Of a stretch of DNA of 64,000 nt, positions 1-8,490 are shown in pieces; position 1 is the stretch's first letter; each line of letters starts with the position of its first letter. This DNA comes from Deltaproteobacteria bacterium ADurb.Bin207 (GTDB lineage Bacteria; Myxococcota_A; Polyangia; Polyangiales; Polyangiaceae): assembly GCA_002070115.1 (NCBI GenBank), contig MWCO01000010.1, forward strand, positions 1 through 64,000, written 5' to 3'. The translations under genes and the position numbers were made by a program. The notes under the pieces are model-generated. The model made no database searches and had not been told where the DNA came from. It was given only the letters and a program-made list of their open reading frames with translations.

Positions 1-1
1 G

Positions 2-1867
2 CCGCCCCCACCGCCCCCACCTCTCGTCCCACCGCCCAAAGCCGTTCGCCTTACGACAGGCTTGGAAGGCTTTTGCGCTGTCCTTGACAATGGCAAAGTA
101 AGCTGTTGGGGAGGAAGTCCGGAAAAGCCCATCCCCCGTATTCTTCCGAATATCGATAACGCCGTGGATGTGACTCGACTCACCATCAATCCACACGACG
201 AACTCATCGTGATCGCTCGTACGGATGGTTCTGTCCTATCACTCGCCGAAGGTCAAGAAATACCCAATAATTTCAAATATTTAAACAATGTCCAACGAGT
301 TCATGGCAACCGGAGCATAGCCGACGGTACCCTGTTCGGCGGCGTCTTATGCGCTCTTCATCGCGATGGGACCGTGAGCTGTTTCCCCCGGGGAGCGATG
401 CAGCCAGAAGCCAAACCCCTTTCCATGCCCGGATGGACAGACGTTCTCGAGCTTTCCGTCTCGCTCAATCATGTTTGTGCGCGCATGCCCTCAGGGATTC
501 AATGTGTCCGTCACGGAGATCTGGGCACGTCGAAGGTGGTCCGCGTACCCCTGCCGGAAGGGAAAACAGCGGTTTCCATGCAGGTTGGATTCTCGGTCTT
601 ATGCGTGGCTTTCGAATCGAAAACGGTGGCTTGTCAAGATCTCGGCGCTCCCAAAGCCTCCTTCAAAGAGGTGCCGGGGGCAAATCCGTTCGGGTTGAAC
701 CAGCTCGGATGGCTCGAAGTGGATGTTCCGATCGTCTGCGCCACGAATGGCAACCACGTGACTTGCTCCCGCATGGACGAATTCGGCTCGGGTGTCTCCT
801 TGCCTGCCTTGGAAAAGGGTGATGTCTCCCTGGAAGGGTTTGGCAGCGTAGAGGAATTGGCGATTGCCCCACAAGCCGCATGCCTTCGGAACTCGGACGG
901 AGCCATTGCCTGTTGGGGACACAACGAAAAAGGAGGTTTGGGACAGGCCTCCCAACGATATCTGCCCCGTCCCCGGAAGCTCTCCGACATCCCAGCGATG
1001 AAAAACGTGCAGGTAGGCAAAGACTTCACCTGCGCCTTATCGCAAAATCGCGAGGTATGGTGCTGGGGTCCAACCCCGCAACCCGTTCCCTCCTTGTCTG
1101 GAATCGTGCGGTTAATCGCCCAATCAGCCTACGCCTGCGCGTGGAATTCGTCCGGACAAGCCCATTGCTTTTTTGGCAAGACCGAAAAGCGATTGCCCAT
1201 CCGAGTCCCGGCTTTGGACCACGCTATCGCCGTGGGATTGCCGGATATGGGAGTTCTCGGCTCCGTGGCAGCGCTGTTCGACGATGGTTCCCTTCGAATA
1301 GGCCATAACCCGAACTTCTCCTCTCTCGAAAACTTGCACCTTTCCCCCGAGCCTCGATTCAACCAAGGGAAAGACATGGCCATGAGCGAATTTGGCGATC
1401 TCGTGGTGTTGGATCGGCAGGGAGATGTCTATCTGGCTCGGGTGAACAAGGGACAAATCGTGCGCGCCCCCACCCCAGCGCCCCTCCTGCGAGGCGCCGT
1501 GCAGGTGCGACCCCGACAAGCCCTCATGGCCGATGGAACGGTACGAACCTGGTCCGACTCATCGTCTCCTCCCACATCATGGGGACAAGCAATCCGGTCG
1601 CTGGTGGGACCCTCGTATTGCGCCATAACAGCAGAAAACCAAGTGCAATGCTGGTCGTACCGGGGAACCGGCTCGCCCCTGCAGGGTGTGGTACAAGCCG
1701 AAGGCACCGGAAACGACAGCACGACTCACCTCTGTGGCGTAGACAGTCAGGGTGCCGTGTTTTGCCGGGGCAACAACCAACATGGCCAATGTGGAAATCA
1801 TCCCGGTATCGAATACACCGCCAACCCGGTATTGGTGAACCTATCCGGCTCGCCGAAAGAGCCGTAA
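2..1867 (+). CDS. RCC1-repeat protein, N-terminus cut by window edge
   Basis: Reading is open from base 2, so the true start lies left of the window; the TTG at 62 is only the first start-like codon. The visible part begins with a proline-rich stretch and continues as tandem units of the form FCAVLDNGKVSCWGG, ACLRNSDGAIACWGHNEKGG, FTCALSQNREVWCWG and HLCGVDSQGAVFCRGNNQHG. These match the regulator-of-chromosome-condensation (RCC1) beta-propeller repeat common in secreted or surface proteins of myxobacteria. Middle units are degenerate, but many keep the paired Cys pattern (C-A-x-x-x-x-G-x-V-x-C), which suggests disulfides and export. Location cannot be confirmed because the signal sequence is missing. 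Molecular function is unknown; a protein-binding propeller is the family expectation. Confidence 0.85.
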   Translation, partial: PPPPPPPLVPPPKAVRLTTGLEGFCAVLDNGKVSCWGGSPEKPIPRILPNIDNAVDVTRLTINPHDELIVIARTDGSVLSLAEGQEIPNNFKYLNNVQRVHGNRSIADGTLFGGVLCALHRDGTVSCFPRGAMQPEAKPLSMPGWTDVLELSVSLNHVCARMPSGIQCVRHGDLGTSKVVRVPLPEGKTAVSMQVGFSVLCVAFESKTVACQDLGAPKASFKEVPGANPFGLNQLGWLEVDVPIVCATNGNHVTCSRMDEFGSGVSLPALEKGDVSLEGFGSVEELAIAPQAACLRNSDGAIACWGHNEKGGLGQASQRYLPRPRKLSDIPAMKNVQVGKDFTCALSQNREVWCWGPTPQPVPSLSGIVRLIAQSAYACAWNSSGQAHCFFGKTEKRLPIRVPALDHAIAVGLPDMGVLGSVAALFDDGSLRIGHNPNFSSLENLHLSPEPRFNQGKDMAMSEFGDLVVLDRQGDVYLARVNKGQIVRAPTPAPLLRGAVQVRPRQALMADGTVRTWSDSSSPPTSWGQAIRSLVGPSYCAITAENQVQCWSYRGTGSPLQGVVQAEGTGNDSTTHLCGVDSQGAVFCRGNNQHGQCGNHPGIEYTANPVLVNLSGSPKEP

Positions 1868-2132
1868 AACCCGCGACACATTCGTGACACCACTCCCCCA
1901 TAAGAAGTAACCTATTGAATTTACACATTATCACGCTACTCTCCTCGCCATCTCGCTTGGAAAAATCCTTTTCAATTCTCTCGGGCCCCCGAATGCCTCC
2001 CCAAGCGAACCGCGGTCCGAAAACCCATCTCGATTCTATGAAACCATGGAGGTTCCTGCTCTTGCCGCCCTTCGCCCCGCTATCGTTCGTCGCTTATTGC
2101 CTGCCCCCCCCTGCGTGTCCTACACCATAGGC

Positions 2133-2723
2133 ATGGCTCGAGAATCCCGCCCTCCCGGCTTCGACATGACCTATCGTCCCCAGGGACGGGAATCCTTTGG
2201 CCCCCCGTTGCGCACCTGGATCCTTCCCACCCTCTACCTTGTGCTCGCCATCGCTTTTGTCGGTCTCGTGATGGCCGCAAGCCTGCACACGTCGGATAGT
2301 TGGCTGTTTCGCTATATCGTGGAAGGCGATTCGCATCGCATCCTCGGTGCCCGTACGTTAGCCGTATTGGTTCTGCTCGGGGGCATCGCGGCCATGCTCC
2401 GAACCAGCATGCGAGGCGTGGTCATCCATCCCGACGGTGTCGAATACCGAGACGTTTTCGGTCTGTCTTGGCCCAAAATCAAGAACTTGAGCTGGGCGGA
2501 AATCGATGAAATCGTATTCGAATCCTCGAACGTTGCCCTTCGCTCCTGGGAAGGCGAGCGCATTTGGCTGCCCGCCGTTCTGGATCGTCAGGGATTGCAG
2601 CGAGCGCTCGAACGGGTGGCCGTGGCCCGCGGCATCCCCATGCAAGGAAAATCCCTCCGACCCATCGACGAAATCGAAGCCGAACTCGACGAGATGGCAG
2701 GCGGACACGAACGCGCCGAATGA
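2133..2723 (+). CDS. Small membrane protein with PH-like cytoplasmic domain
   Basis: About 196 residues. Two hydrophobic segments (TWILPTLYLVLAIAFVGLVM and ARTLAVLVLLGGIAAML) flank a short loop. A soluble part follows (GVVIHPDGVEYRDVFG, then LSWAEIDEIVFESS) that reads like the bacterial PH-like domain of small membrane proteins of the YdbT/DUF304 type. The frame is open back to an ATG at 2046, but that extension is proline/arginine-rich and crosses an 8-C run (2104-2111), so the ATG at 2133 is preferred; neither start has a clear ribosome binding site. The gene ends 89 bases before the ATP-grasp start and may be co-transcribed with it. Function unknown. Confidence 0.6.
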   Translation: MARESRPPGFDMTYRPQGRESFGPPLRTWILPTLYLVLAIAFVGLVMAASLHTSDSWLFRYIVEGDSHRILGARTLAVLVLLGGIAAMLRTSMRGVVIHPDGVEYRDVFGLSWPKIKNLSWAEIDEIVFESSNVALRSWEGERIWLPAVLDRQGLQRALERVAVARGIPMQGKSLRPIDEIEAELDEMAGGHERAE

Positions 2724-2812
2724 TTCCCTTGCGTCCCGCCAACACGCCAAATCCAGCTTCTTTTCACTGTCTATCTTCCCCCTGCCCCCCTTGCTACCGT
2801 GGCTCTCTTCCC

Positions 2813-4099
2813 ATGGAATCCTTCATCCTTTTTCCTGCCTACGGAATCGGAGCCATCGAACTTCGATGCTGCATCGAATCCCTGCACCAACGACATCAAC
2901 TCGACCGTCTGCTCGTCGTGGCTCCCCCCACCTTGCTCGAGCCTCTTCCGCCGCTTCATGGCATTGCCGACGACCTATCTGATGCAAAGCGGGTCGTGGA
3001 GAAAACCGATGCGTGGGCACACGCTCATCAGGCTCAATTCGAAGCGGTCGTGGGCATCGATGAAGAACTTCATTTTTCGTTGTCCCGCACCCTCGCCACC
3101 CACTTCGGTTTGCCCTTTCCCAGCGCTCGAACGTGCGCGTTGGCTTCCAACAAATGGCTGTGCAAACAGGCATTCGTCGAACACGGGGTCCCCACATCGG
3201 CCTTCACTCTCCTCTCCGAAGCCGATCTCGATGCCGCGGCGACCATCGGCTATCCGAACGTTCTCAAAGTATTGTCCGGCACCCAAAGCCAATTCCTGTT
3301 TCGAAATGATTCGCCCAAGGACCTGATCCGAAATATTTCTCGTTTGAAAAAAGCAACCCTCAACACCTTTTCGGATCCGCGCTTCGAACCGCAGCCATTA
3401 TCCGATTCCGGACAGTTCCTTTACCCAAAACATCAGTTTCTCCTCGAATCTTTCGTCGGAGGAATCGAATTTAGCTGTGACTTCCTTGTCCAGGCCGATC
3501 ATATTGCTTTGCTTCGCATCACTCGAAAACTGCCCGGTCCCACGCTCGGACTTTTTGGTGGATACCTGCTCGTCCCACCCCCTTGCCTCTCGCATCACGG
3601 CATAGATGAGGAAACCTTGATCTCCGTATGCCATCGAATCGTTCGCGCTTTCGGTATCCACCACGGCGTGTGCATGGTGGATTTCAAAGTGGATCGGGGT
3701 AGCATCCACGTCCTCGAATCGTCCATTCGCCCTGGATTCAGCGCCTTCAATCACCTCATGGCAAAACTACTGGGATACACCTCGTTGGCTGTCATGATCG
3801 CCGCCGCCATGAATGAACCCATCCCGCTGGGTTACCCCTCCTCCGAAGGTGCCGTCCTGTATCTCATCGCACCCCCGGGGCATGAAAACTCTCCCATCGA
3901 CCTTTCCGGTTTGCATGAGCGCACCCACGACCTGGGAATCATCGCTACGCACGTCTACGATACCGAAGGAACCGCTTCCGACGTCGATTCGACGCCTCTC
4001 ATCCGTGGTTACGTGCTCGTCCAGCCGTCCGATTCGAGCGGCATCGACAAGCTCATGAACATCCTTCCCCAAATCGTTCGCTACGAGACAAGGCCATGA
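2813..4099 (+). CDS. ATP-grasp superfamily ligase
   Basis: About 428 residues. ATP-grasp landmarks occur in order: NKWLCKQAFVEHGVPTSAF (the DKxxxRxxLxxxGxPxP-like segment), GYPNVLKVLSGTQSQFLF (glycine-rich ATP lid), FLLESFVGGIEFSCDF (EEFxxGxEFS-like strand) and MVDFKVDRGSIHVLESSIRP (metal/ATP-binding strand). The usual E-x-N-x-R metal motif reads E-S-S-I-R, so the Asn is replaced. Enzymes of this type form amide or thioester bonds through an acyl phosphate. The frame is open upstream to 2564, but the ATG at 2813 gives a natural N-terminus (MESFILFPAYGIG). Its stop overlaps the start of the PLP decarboxylase (ATGA, 4096-4099), implying translational coupling. This pairing recalls BtrJ/BtrK of butirosin biosynthesis and siderophore ligase/decarboxylase pairs; the substrate here is unknown. 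Confidence 0.85.
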   Translation: MESFILFPAYGIGAIELRCCIESLHQRHQLDRLLVVAPPTLLEPLPPLHGIADDLSDAKRVVEKTDAWAHAHQAQFEAVVGIDEELHFSLSRTLATHFGLPFPSARTCALASNKWLCKQAFVEHGVPTSAFTLLSEADLDAAATIGYPNVLKVLSGTQSQFLFRNDSPKDLIRNISRLKKATLNTFSDPRFEPQPLSDSGQFLYPKHQFLLESFVGGIEFSCDFLVQADHIALLRITRKLPGPTLGLFGGYLLVPPPCLSHHGIDEETLISVCHRIVRAFGIHHGVCMVDFKVDRGSIHVLESSIRPGFSAFNHLMAKLLGYTSLAVMIAAAMNEPIPLGYPSSEGAVLYLIAPPGHENSPIDLSGLHERTHDLGIIATHVYDTEGTASDVDSTPLIRGYVLVQPSDSSGIDKLMNILPQIVRYETRP

Positions 4100-5538
4100 A
4101 TCCTTGGGTAGACGAACTACGGGCCTTGCTCGACGAACCGCTCAACGATGCGGCTCCGACCGCATTCGACCCACGAATTCTTTCGCTTCCCATGGAGCCA
4201 ATGCTGGAAAGCGCCCGACGTTTTGGAACTCCACAATATTTTTTGGAGGCAGACCAGCTTCGCTCGATAGCCGCCCATTTCGTGCAGACCATGCAAACGT
4301 CCGTTCCCCGCAGCCATGCATTTTATGCCTTGAAAAGCAATGACTTACCCGCTCTCGGGCAAATCGTTCATCAGCAAGGCTTGCAGGCCGATGTCGCGGG
4401 CCTTTTCGAATTGCAACTCGCTCTCGAACTCGGATTCGGCACCATTTTGTTCAGCAGCCCAGGAAAAACGCGTGAAGAACTCGAACTGGCCCTTCAACAC
4501 CCCAACCGCGTCATCCTCATCGTCGATAATCTCTCCGAGCTGAAGCGTATCATCGACCTGGCTCGAGCCATGGCCCCCCCACGGCCCCTGCGGATCGGTT
4601 TTCGCCTGTGTGCAGCACCGTCGGAGGATCCTTCCTGGTCCAAGTTCGGCATTCCGATCGAACAACTGCGCTACGCCATCGACCAAGCACAAACCTGCCC
4701 CAATCTGACTTGGTGCGGTCTCCACGTTCACTCGAGTTGGAATAAAACCCCGGAAAAATATATAAACAACATCGAAACCATCGCCGCCTGGCTCGCCGAT
4801 CAACCGTCGTCCGTGCGACAACGCATGTCCTTCCTCGATCTTGGAGGGGGATTTTACCCGGAAGGGCAAGCGGTTCTTCATAAGGCCGAAGACAAAGGAA
4901 TTCTGCTTCAAACGCTGGCTTCTCGTTTGGGCTCGTCCATGACCTCAGCGAAGCCCGCGTTCGACCCTTACGCATGTACAATCACCGCCGTCGAACCTCT
5001 CCATGTTTTTGCTCAACGGATCGGCGACAGCGTACGGCGCCGGCTAGAACCTATCATCCCGAATATCCAGATCTTTTTCGAACCAGGGCGATATATTGCT
5101 TCCCATCCGACCCATATCGTTCTTTCCGTCCTTGCCGTGAAGCCGGGTGGTGCCATCGTCGACGGGGGAAGCCAAATGCTCGGCGACGATCGATTTTTCG
5201 AGTATTGCTTCGCTCCTATCGTCAATGTGACACGCCCCTCACGGGAACGACGACGTTTCACGCTTTTTGGGCCCTTATGCGACCCCCACGACGTATGGGG
5301 ATATACCCTATGGGGACAGAGCCCCGAAGAAGGAGATGTGCTCGCTGTCGTCGGCCAAGGCGCTTATTCTTTTTCGTCCGCTTGGCGCTTCATCAAAGCG
5401 ATTCCCCCCTATGTGGTATGGGATAACGGGAAATTATGGCAAGCGAAGCGAGCGGAGACGTTTCGAAATCGCTATGCGGGATGCGAATTACCTTGCGGTG
5501 GCACCCTGGCAGGTCCAAAGGGTAGTCCCGAAGGGTAA
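4096..5538 (+). CDS. Group IV (LysA/ODC-like) PLP-dependent decarboxylase
   Basis: 480 residues, alanine-racemase-like fold type III. HAFYALKSND carries the PLP-binding lysine. ADVAGLFELQLALELGFG corresponds to the FDVAS-x-x-E strand, GLHVHSSW to the HVGS segment, LDLGGGF to the phosphate-binding glycine loop and FFEPGRYIAS to the EPGR motif. GPLCDPHDVWG supplies the active-site Cys-Asp from the partner subunit, followed by GQGAYSFSSAWRFIKAIPP. Family members decarboxylate diaminopimelate, ornithine, arginine or carrier-bound amino acids. Because the gene overlaps an ATP-grasp ligase by 4 bases and no lysine or polyamine genes are near, a specialised substrate is more likely than housekeeping LysA (inference). 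An N-terminal region of about 40 residues precedes the barrel. Confidence 0.88.
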   Translation: MNPWVDELRALLDEPLNDAAPTAFDPRILSLPMEPMLESARRFGTPQYFLEADQLRSIAAHFVQTMQTSVPRSHAFYALKSNDLPALGQIVHQQGLQADVAGLFELQLALELGFGTILFSSPGKTREELELALQHPNRVILIVDNLSELKRIIDLARAMAPPRPLRIGFRLCAAPSEDPSWSKFGIPIEQLRYAIDQAQTCPNLTWCGLHVHSSWNKTPEKYINNIETIAAWLADQPSSVRQRMSFLDLGGGFYPEGQAVLHKAEDKGILLQTLASRLGSSMTSAKPAFDPYACTITAVEPLHVFAQRIGDSVRRRLEPIIPNIQIFFEPGRYIASHPTHIVLSVLAVKPGGAIVDGGSQMLGDDRFFEYCFAPIVNVTRPSRERRRFTLFGPLCDPHDVWGYTLWGQSPEEGDVLAVVGQGAYSFSSAWRFIKAIPPYVVWDNGKLWQAKRAETFRNRYAGCELPCGGTLAGPKGSPEG

Positions 5539-5562
5539 CGCGAGGTAAGGCCGAAAAGGTGT

Positions 5563-6063
5563 TTATCGAAGCGATGCCAGCGCCGCTTCATAATTCGGCT
5601 CGTTGACGATTTCCCCGACGAGTTCCGAGTAGATGACCTTATCGTTTTCGTCGATCACCACCACCGCGCGGGCCGTCAGTCCCGCCAGGGGTCCATCGGT
5701 GATGAGCACGCCATAGTCTTTGGCAAAGGTTGGGCTGCGGAAAGCGGACAGGGGCACGACGCCTTCGATTCCTTCGGCTGTGCAAAATCGGCCTTGGGCA
5801 AAGGGCAAGTCGGCGCTGATGGCGAGCACGACGGCGTCGTTGATGGTGGCGGCTCGCGTGTTGAATTCCCGGGCCGCTTTGGCGCAGACCGGGGTGTCAT
5901 AGCTCGGGTTGATGGTAAGGACTTTTTTCTTGCCGGAAAACGAAGTCAAATCCATGTTTTCGAGCTTGCCGTTGACGAGGGTAAAGGGCGGGGCTTTGTC
6001 TCCTGGGGATGGAAACTTTCCTTCGAGAGTTGCGGGATTGCCGTGAAAGGTGACCTTGGACAT
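5563..6063 (-). CDS. tpx: Thiol peroxidase (Tpx-type atypical 2-Cys peroxiredoxin)
   Basis: 166 residues, the normal length. The peroxidatic cysteine is Cys60 in NPSYDTPVCAKAAREFN and the resolving cysteine is Cys94 in LPFAQGRFCTAEGIEGV, both in Tpx-specific context (E. coli Tpx uses Cys61 and Cys95). It reduces H2O2 and alkyl hydroperoxides with electrons from thioredoxin; in E. coli the protein is periplasmic, but no signal peptide is visible here. The start is backed by AAGGAG a few bases upstream of the ATG. It lies 106 bases downstream of the BtaA-like gene on the same strand and converges with the decarboxylase with 24 bases between stops. Confidence 0.95.
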   Translation of the reverse strand: MSKVTFHGNPATLEGKFPSPGDKAPPFTLVNGKLENMDLTSFSGKKKVLTINPSYDTPVCAKAAREFNTRAATINDAVVLAISADLPFAQGRFCTAEGIEGVVPLSAFRSPTFAKDYGVLITDGPLAGLTARAVVVIDENDKVIYSELVGEIVNEPNYEAALASLR

Positions 6064-6169
6064 GAAAAACTCCTTCAGTTCGATGAGTTGGATAACGGTA
6101 CCACGAAAGCGAGGCTGAACCTGTGGTCGGATCCGGGTGACGTCAATCCTCTCTTGGCTCGAGGATGGG

Positions 6170-7645
6170 TCAAACGCTCGTGGTCAATTCCGGCAACTCG
6201 TAGGTGGCGCCGTGTCGACGCACTTTGTGTAAGATAGCGTAATCAAAGGGATAAAACGAGCGGTGGGCGTGGGAAGCGCGGAGGTTGGCGAAAAGATCAG
6301 AATAGAAAGCGGCTGTTCGTGCTTCGTTTTCGATGAGCACATAATCGGGATGGGATAGTTGGGAGGCTTCCTCCCATCGGTCCTGGGCGTGCTTGAGTAG
6401 AAAGTGGGCGGAGGAGAGGGAGGAGCGCCCCGCCTCGGCGTAATCCGCGGTGGAGAAGCGTCGCCACGAATCTACCAGTCGATTTTTTGCTTGTGTGACG
6501 ATCCGTTCACGGCTCTGTTTTTGTCGAAGCTCGCGGGCCCATCGCGGGAAAAAATCCGAGCCTCTGACTACGAAGTCCTTGAAATCATTGTGCATATCAG
6601 ACCACCGGCGAGTACCGAAAAAGAGGCGATTCCACCCCCGATCGGACCATGAATCGTGATCGAGCAGATCTCGTCGTTGTCCAGGGGAGAGGGCGATGAA
6701 AAGCAGGACAACCACGGCGCCGAAGCAGGCTTTGTCGAGCAAGGCCTCGACGAGAGCGCGTTCTTCCGAAATTGAAAAATACTCTGTAATATTAGATAGA
6801 TACATTCTATGGAACGCGTTATTGGGCATGGTGGAAAGAGCATCGAGCATCGAAGAGGTGATGAAGCATGCGCGATGTAGATTGGGGCGAATGAGTTCGA
6901 AGTCTTTTCGCGATAGGGGGGGATAGATATGTTCTTCGGGGACGAGACCCCAGGCGTATTTGGAGCAGGCGGGATAGTTGATGATTCCGTTGGGGAAAGA
7001 GAACGGGTTGAAGGGCGAGGGGCGATGGGGGTGGTGGAGGCTGTGAGCGTAGCGAGGGAAGACCTGGGCGACGTGGGAGCGAATTTGTTCTCGGTCATGC
7101 CTGGAGCCGGCGAGACCGAGTACGACATTCATGGTTTGGGGGCCGAGAAAACGGCCGAGTTGCAGTAAGTGTCGTTGCCACTGTTCCAGGTCTTTTCGTG
7201 TGGCGGTACCTTGGCGCCAAAGTCCTTCATTGACTGCTTGGGTCATATCTTCGCGGGTCCAGAAATCACGGACCAAAGGCGGCAGACTGGGAAGGAGGCT
7301 TTCGAAGATTTTTCGTCGGCGGGGGTGGGTGCGGTAGCCGAGTAAGACGAGGTAATCGTGATAGTCTAAAGAGTGGATGGCGGTTCGTTTGAGTTCGGCC
7401 AAGGCGTTTTGTGCGGGGTTGAGGTCGAAACCGGCGACGAAAGCTGGATCGTAACGTAGGGCGGAAAGCAGGAGGTCGGCGTTAGCCGTGACACCAACGA
7501 CGACATGGCCTGGTTGGACGTCGAGAGTCTTGAGGGTAAGGTCGATATCCTCGTTGGTATCGGAGTATTCGAGGCAAGCGTCAGACAGGGATGAAGCACC
7601 GAAGATGCGTCGTGAGGCGGGAATCCAGGATGGGGGCAGGGACAT
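6170..7645 (-). CDS. BtaA-like SAM 3-amino-3-carboxypropyltransferase (DUF3419)
   Basis: About 491 residues from the ATG at 7645; the frame opens at a TTG 18 bases earlier, and neither start has a clear ribosome binding site. The N-terminal half matches the DUF3419/BtaA family: FGASSLSDACLEYSDTNED, a SAM-binding strand PGHVVVGVTANADLLLSAL, then AGFDLNPAQNALAELKRTAI and YLVLLGY. BtaA moves the 3-amino-3-carboxypropyl group of S-adenosylmethionine onto diacylglycerol in betaine-lipid synthesis; the N-methyltransferase partner BtaB is not present in this window. The C-terminal half contains NNAFHRMYLSNITEYFS and a Trp/Arg-rich region with long helices. The substrate could be diacylglycerol or another acceptor. 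An AT-rich upstream region probably holds the promoter. Confidence 0.8.
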   Translation of the reverse strand: MSLPPSWIPASRRIFGASSLSDACLEYSDTNEDIDLTLKTLDVQPGHVVVGVTANADLLLSALRYDPAFVAGFDLNPAQNALAELKRTAIHSLDYHDYLVLLGYRTHPRRRKIFESLLPSLPPLVRDFWTREDMTQAVNEGLWRQGTATRKDLEQWQRHLLQLGRFLGPQTMNVVLGLAGSRHDREQIRSHVAQVFPRYAHSLHHPHRPSPFNPFSFPNGIINYPACSKYAWGLVPEEHIYPPLSRKDFELIRPNLHRACFITSSMLDALSTMPNNAFHRMYLSNITEYFSISEERALVEALLDKACFGAVVVLLFIALSPGQRRDLLDHDSWSDRGWNRLFFGTRRWSDMHNDFKDFVVRGSDFFPRWARELRQKQSRERIVTQAKNRLVDSWRRFSTADYAEAGRSSLSSAHFLLKHAQDRWEEASQLSHPDYVLIENEARTAAFYSDLFANLRASHAHRSFYPFDYAILHKVRRHGATYELPELTTSV

Positions 7646-8092
7646 GGGCAAAGTGTGGGGCAAAGGAAGGGAAGAAACGAGCTGAAGGTCAATGAAGCGA
7701 TGAAACGAGGGAGCGTTTGCTCTTGGTTGAACACGTCCTTTCGGAAGAAAAACCTATAAATTAATTATCTTGAAATACAGCAATTCATCGAAACTGCAAT
7801 TAATATTTCATGTTTGCAAGGCAACGTTGTCCCACCAATGACTAACCTATTGATTTTTTATGGTTGCTTATGGCACGAAGAGTGCTAAGTTGACCGACAG
7901 CAGGCAAGGCGGGGTGATTCCGCCCCCCCCCTCCACCCCGTCTTGCGCATGCTGCCGCGCGAGGTTGATGCTGCCCCCCCAGCTCCCTCGCGCGTTTTTT
8001 TTGTTTTGTGCGCAGCTTTCTGCGGCGCACAAAACGAAACACGGCGGACCCAAAGGACCACCGTGTCAAGTCGTCGTAAAACGAAAAGGCAA
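7646..8092. other. Intergenic region, AT-rich then repeat/palindrome
   Basis: No gene is supported here. Bases 7740-7870 are markedly AT-rich compared with the surroundings and probably contain the promoter of the minus-strand BtaA-like gene; I could not fix unambiguous -35/-10 boxes. Further right is an 8-C run (7923-7930) and the palindrome at 8004-8034. Longer reading frames crossing this region on both strands have proline/arginine/serine-rich low-complexity translations and no family match I recognise, so they are treated as chance. Confidence 0.5.
8004..8034. repeat. Perfect 10-bp inverted repeat (hairpin)
   Basis: TTTTGTGCGC at 8004-8013 and GCGCACAAAA at 8025-8034 are exact reverse complements separated by 11 bases. 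An alternative inner stem CGCAG/CTGCG also exists. It sits about 60 bases past the stop of the minus-strand small lipoprotein, where a terminator would be expected, but neither side carries a classical uridine run in the right direction (an A-tract follows on the minus strand). Terminator, mRNA-stabilising hairpin or protein site are all possible. Confidence 0.4.
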
Positions 8093-8293
8093 TTACTCGG
8101 TCGGGGCTTCCGGGGCTTCCGGGGTTTCGCCAGCCGGGGCTTCCGGAGTTTCGCCAGCCGGGGCTTCCGGGGCTTCCGGGGTCTCGGCAGCCGGGGCTTC
8201 CGGAGCCTCAGGAACCTCAGGAGTCGCGGGGGCGCCGCCACAGGCAAGCGCAAGAGAAGAAGTCAAAATTGCAAAAATTGCCCACTTGCTCAT
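8093..8293 (-). CDS. Very small lipoprotein with Pro-Glu-Ala-Thr repeat tail
   Basis: 66 residues from the ATG at 8293, which has GGAGG (8299-8303 on the plus strand as CCTCC) 5 bases upstream. The N-terminus MSKWAIFAILTSSLALACGG is a lipoprotein signal with lipobox LALAC. The mature part is almost entirely tandem PEAPE, AGETPEAP and APEAPTE units, so it is acidic, proline-rich and probably unstructured and extended. It is likely anchored to the inner leaflet of the outer membrane and reaches into the periplasm; its role is unknown. The DNA repeats (about 8098-8210, variants of gccggggcttccgg) could change copy number by slippage. It is divergent from the ECF sigma gene across a 197-base gap. 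Confidence 0.8.
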   Translation of the reverse strand: MSKWAIFAILTSSLALACGGAPATPEVPEAPEAPAAETPEAPEAPAGETPEAPAGETPEAPEAPTE

Positions 8294-8490
8294 GTTTTCC
8301 TCCAACGTTGGAATGAGCCGTTTGGTAAGTTATCGACGGCTCTCCTACCAGACGCACAAGCTTCCCAAAATGGCTCACGGTGGATCAAGTTTTTTGTTTT
8401 TTCTTCCTCCATCGACACACCCTTGAAAAGAAAACATCCCCGTGAGCTACTTTTCCCTCCTCGAGCGTCCATAATCATTAAGGACTGTCC

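Noticed and set aside
2046-2132. N-terminal extension of the small membrane protein
   Set aside because: Pro/Arg-rich, crosses an 8-C run and has no family-like sequence; the ATG at 2133 is preferred.
8098-8220. CRISPR-like short repeats
   Set aside because: The repeats are contiguous, in frame and encode the PEAPE tail of a lipoprotein; there are no spacers.
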